Below, piece after piece: positions 63,231 to 64,000 of a stretch of 64,000 nt of DNA; position 1 is the first letter of the stretch, and every line of letters starts with the position of its first letter. The DNA is from Mucilaginibacter rubeus (GTDB taxonomy: Bacteria > Bacteroidota > Bacteroidia > Sphingobacteriales > Sphingobacteriaceae), in the NCBI RefSeq assembly GCF_014643835.1, contig NZ_BMKD01000002.1:910012-974011 (forward strand). Reading direction: 5' to 3'. Both the position numbers and the translations under genes were made by a program. The notes under the pieces were generated by a model, which saw nothing but the letters and a program-made list of their open reading frames with translations, was not told where the DNA came from and made no database searches.

Positions 63231-63269
63231 AAAAAATAAAAGCCGGAGGCGATGCAAATGCTCCCGGCT
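63231..63269 (-). terminator. terminator of the small membrane protein gene
   Basis: The outer stem AGCCGG/CCGGCT (63241-63246 and 63264-63269) is followed on the minus strand by tttatttttt. It is 31 bp past the stop at 63300 and may also serve the convergent hydroxylase gene. Confidence 0.7.
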
Positions 63270-63299
63270 ATAATTGGTTAGATCGAATTTTATCCTTGC

Positions 63300-63710
63300 T
63301 TATATGTTCAACGACACCTCATATGGTATGCGCTTAGAATTATCTTTTTTAACCAGGCAGATGATCCACATAACTATAAAGGGAATCATCGAGACTGCCA
63401 AATCCGGCGCTATTAATAAAAAGATGACCGTATTTGTGCAAACAGTTAACAGAAAACACGCCGGAATAAAGATCAAAAAGACTTTATAATACTTTGATGA
63501 TCTTATGAAGGGCAGCGCTAACAATCCAAGATGAAACAACACTAAAAGTGAGATATTTAGTTGATTCCAAAAGCTATTTCCGGGGTTTAATATATCTTTC
63601 AATAACGTAAATTCAAACGACACAATTGACATAGTAAAGCCTAAGTGTACGGAGAAGCCGATTAAAAAGCTAAAGAGGATGAGCGCGATGATTTCGATAT
63701 TTGTTTTCAT
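63300..63710 (-). CDS. small four-helix membrane protein of unknown function
   Basis: The 136-aa protein has four predicted membrane helices (ALILFSFLIGFSVHLGF; LLVLFHLGLLALPFI; VFLIFIPACFLLTVCTNTVI; AVSMIPFIVMWIICLV) and a short charged tail. No family was recognised. It has its own terminator. The AT-rich 63711-63850 stretch upstream should hold its promoter. Confidence 0.6.
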   Translation of the reverse strand: MKTNIEIIALILFSFLIGFSVHLGFTMSIVSFEFTLLKDILNPGNSFWNQLNISLLVLFHLGLLALPFIRSSKYYKVFLIFIPACFLLTVCTNTVIFLLIAPDLAVSMIPFIVMWIICLVKKDNSKRIPYEVSLNI

Positions 63711-63854
63711 AGGCGGTGATAAAATTTAAGTATTATTCAAATATAAAACATAATTCAAAACAAAGTCAATGTATTGATTAATAATTATTAACCAATACAT
63801 TAACTTTCACTCACTATGAAATAATATAAATATATAATCAAATTATTTCTAACG

Positions 63855-63898
63855 AAAAAAAGCCCCGGTCAAATTGTGGCCGTTGCGCAACAGGGCTT
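63855..63898. terminator. possible terminator near window end
   Basis: AAGCCC (63860-63865) and GGGCTT (63893-63898) enclose 27 bases, with an A7 run to the left, so on the minus strand it would end a gene lying beyond 64000. The last 100 bases show no identifiable gene end. Confidence 0.4.
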
Positions 63899-64000
63899 AA
63901 AATGGCTGAATAATTAAATTGCAAAGCAAAAGATTATTCGGCCATTTGCTTTTACAGGCAATGCTGAAAGCAGTTAATATGTTTGCTATCTTCAATAAAC

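Overview
The window reads as a chromosomal segment of a Bacteroidota bacterium, most likely a Sphingobacteriaceae member close to Mucilaginibacter or Pedobacter. This is inferred from SusC/SusD pairs, an ECF sigma/FecR pair, lipoproteins with a Cys-Lys-Lys start, TAnnTTTG-type promoter boxes, type III glutamine synthetase, a small-type PurL, and moderate G+C content. No marker gene such as 16S rRNA is present, so the genus is a guess.

Region 1 (1-30 kb) is a large glycan-utilisation locus. A minus-strand chain runs from an ECF sigma factor (19618-20205) and its FecR anti-sigma (18278-19459) through SusC (14723-18142), SusD (12840-14675), an IPT/NHL surface lipoprotein and two paralogous beta-helix lipoproteins to a LacI-type regulator (7045-8079). 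Next to it, a GH115 gene (cut by the window start) diverges from a GH89-GH29-GH29 operon, with a perfect paired LacI-type operator between them. Upstream lie a GH123-like enzyme, a cytoplasmic CBM9-like protein coupled to an N-acetylhexosamine kinase-like gene, a second LacI regulator, a double SGNH esterase and a clan GH-D-like glycosidase. Three near-identical TGTGTGCGCACACA-type sites precede three of these units and suggest a second regulon. Together the enzymes point to an acetylated glycan rich in alpha-GlcNAc, GalNAc, fucose and glucuronic acid.

Region 2 (30-38 kb) is mostly housekeeping: tRNA-His, a copper-type P-ATPase, RNase HI, a YfcE-type phosphoesterase, a TrmN6-type methyltransferase, a VOC protein and PurL. 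It also holds a 0.5 kb hairpin-bounded repeat element.

Region 3 (38-51 kb) is a mixed accessory stretch: an M57-like metalloprotease with C-terminal repeats, an MBOAT/SGNH acylation pair, a serine beta-lactamase-fold hydrolase, a B3 metallo-beta-lactamase with Gln in the first zinc-ligand position, an S41 peptidase, an unusual G+C-rich two-helix membrane protein, a small inverted-repeat element and TonB.

Region 4 (51-59 kb) is a nitrogen-assimilation cluster: two ammonium transporters, a BBP2 porin and type III glutamine synthetase. No PII gene is seen with it. Region 5 (59-64 kb) holds a second small inverted-repeat element, a ClC chloride transporter with CBS domains, PurM, a fatty-acid-hydroxylase-family membrane protein and a small four-helix membrane protein.
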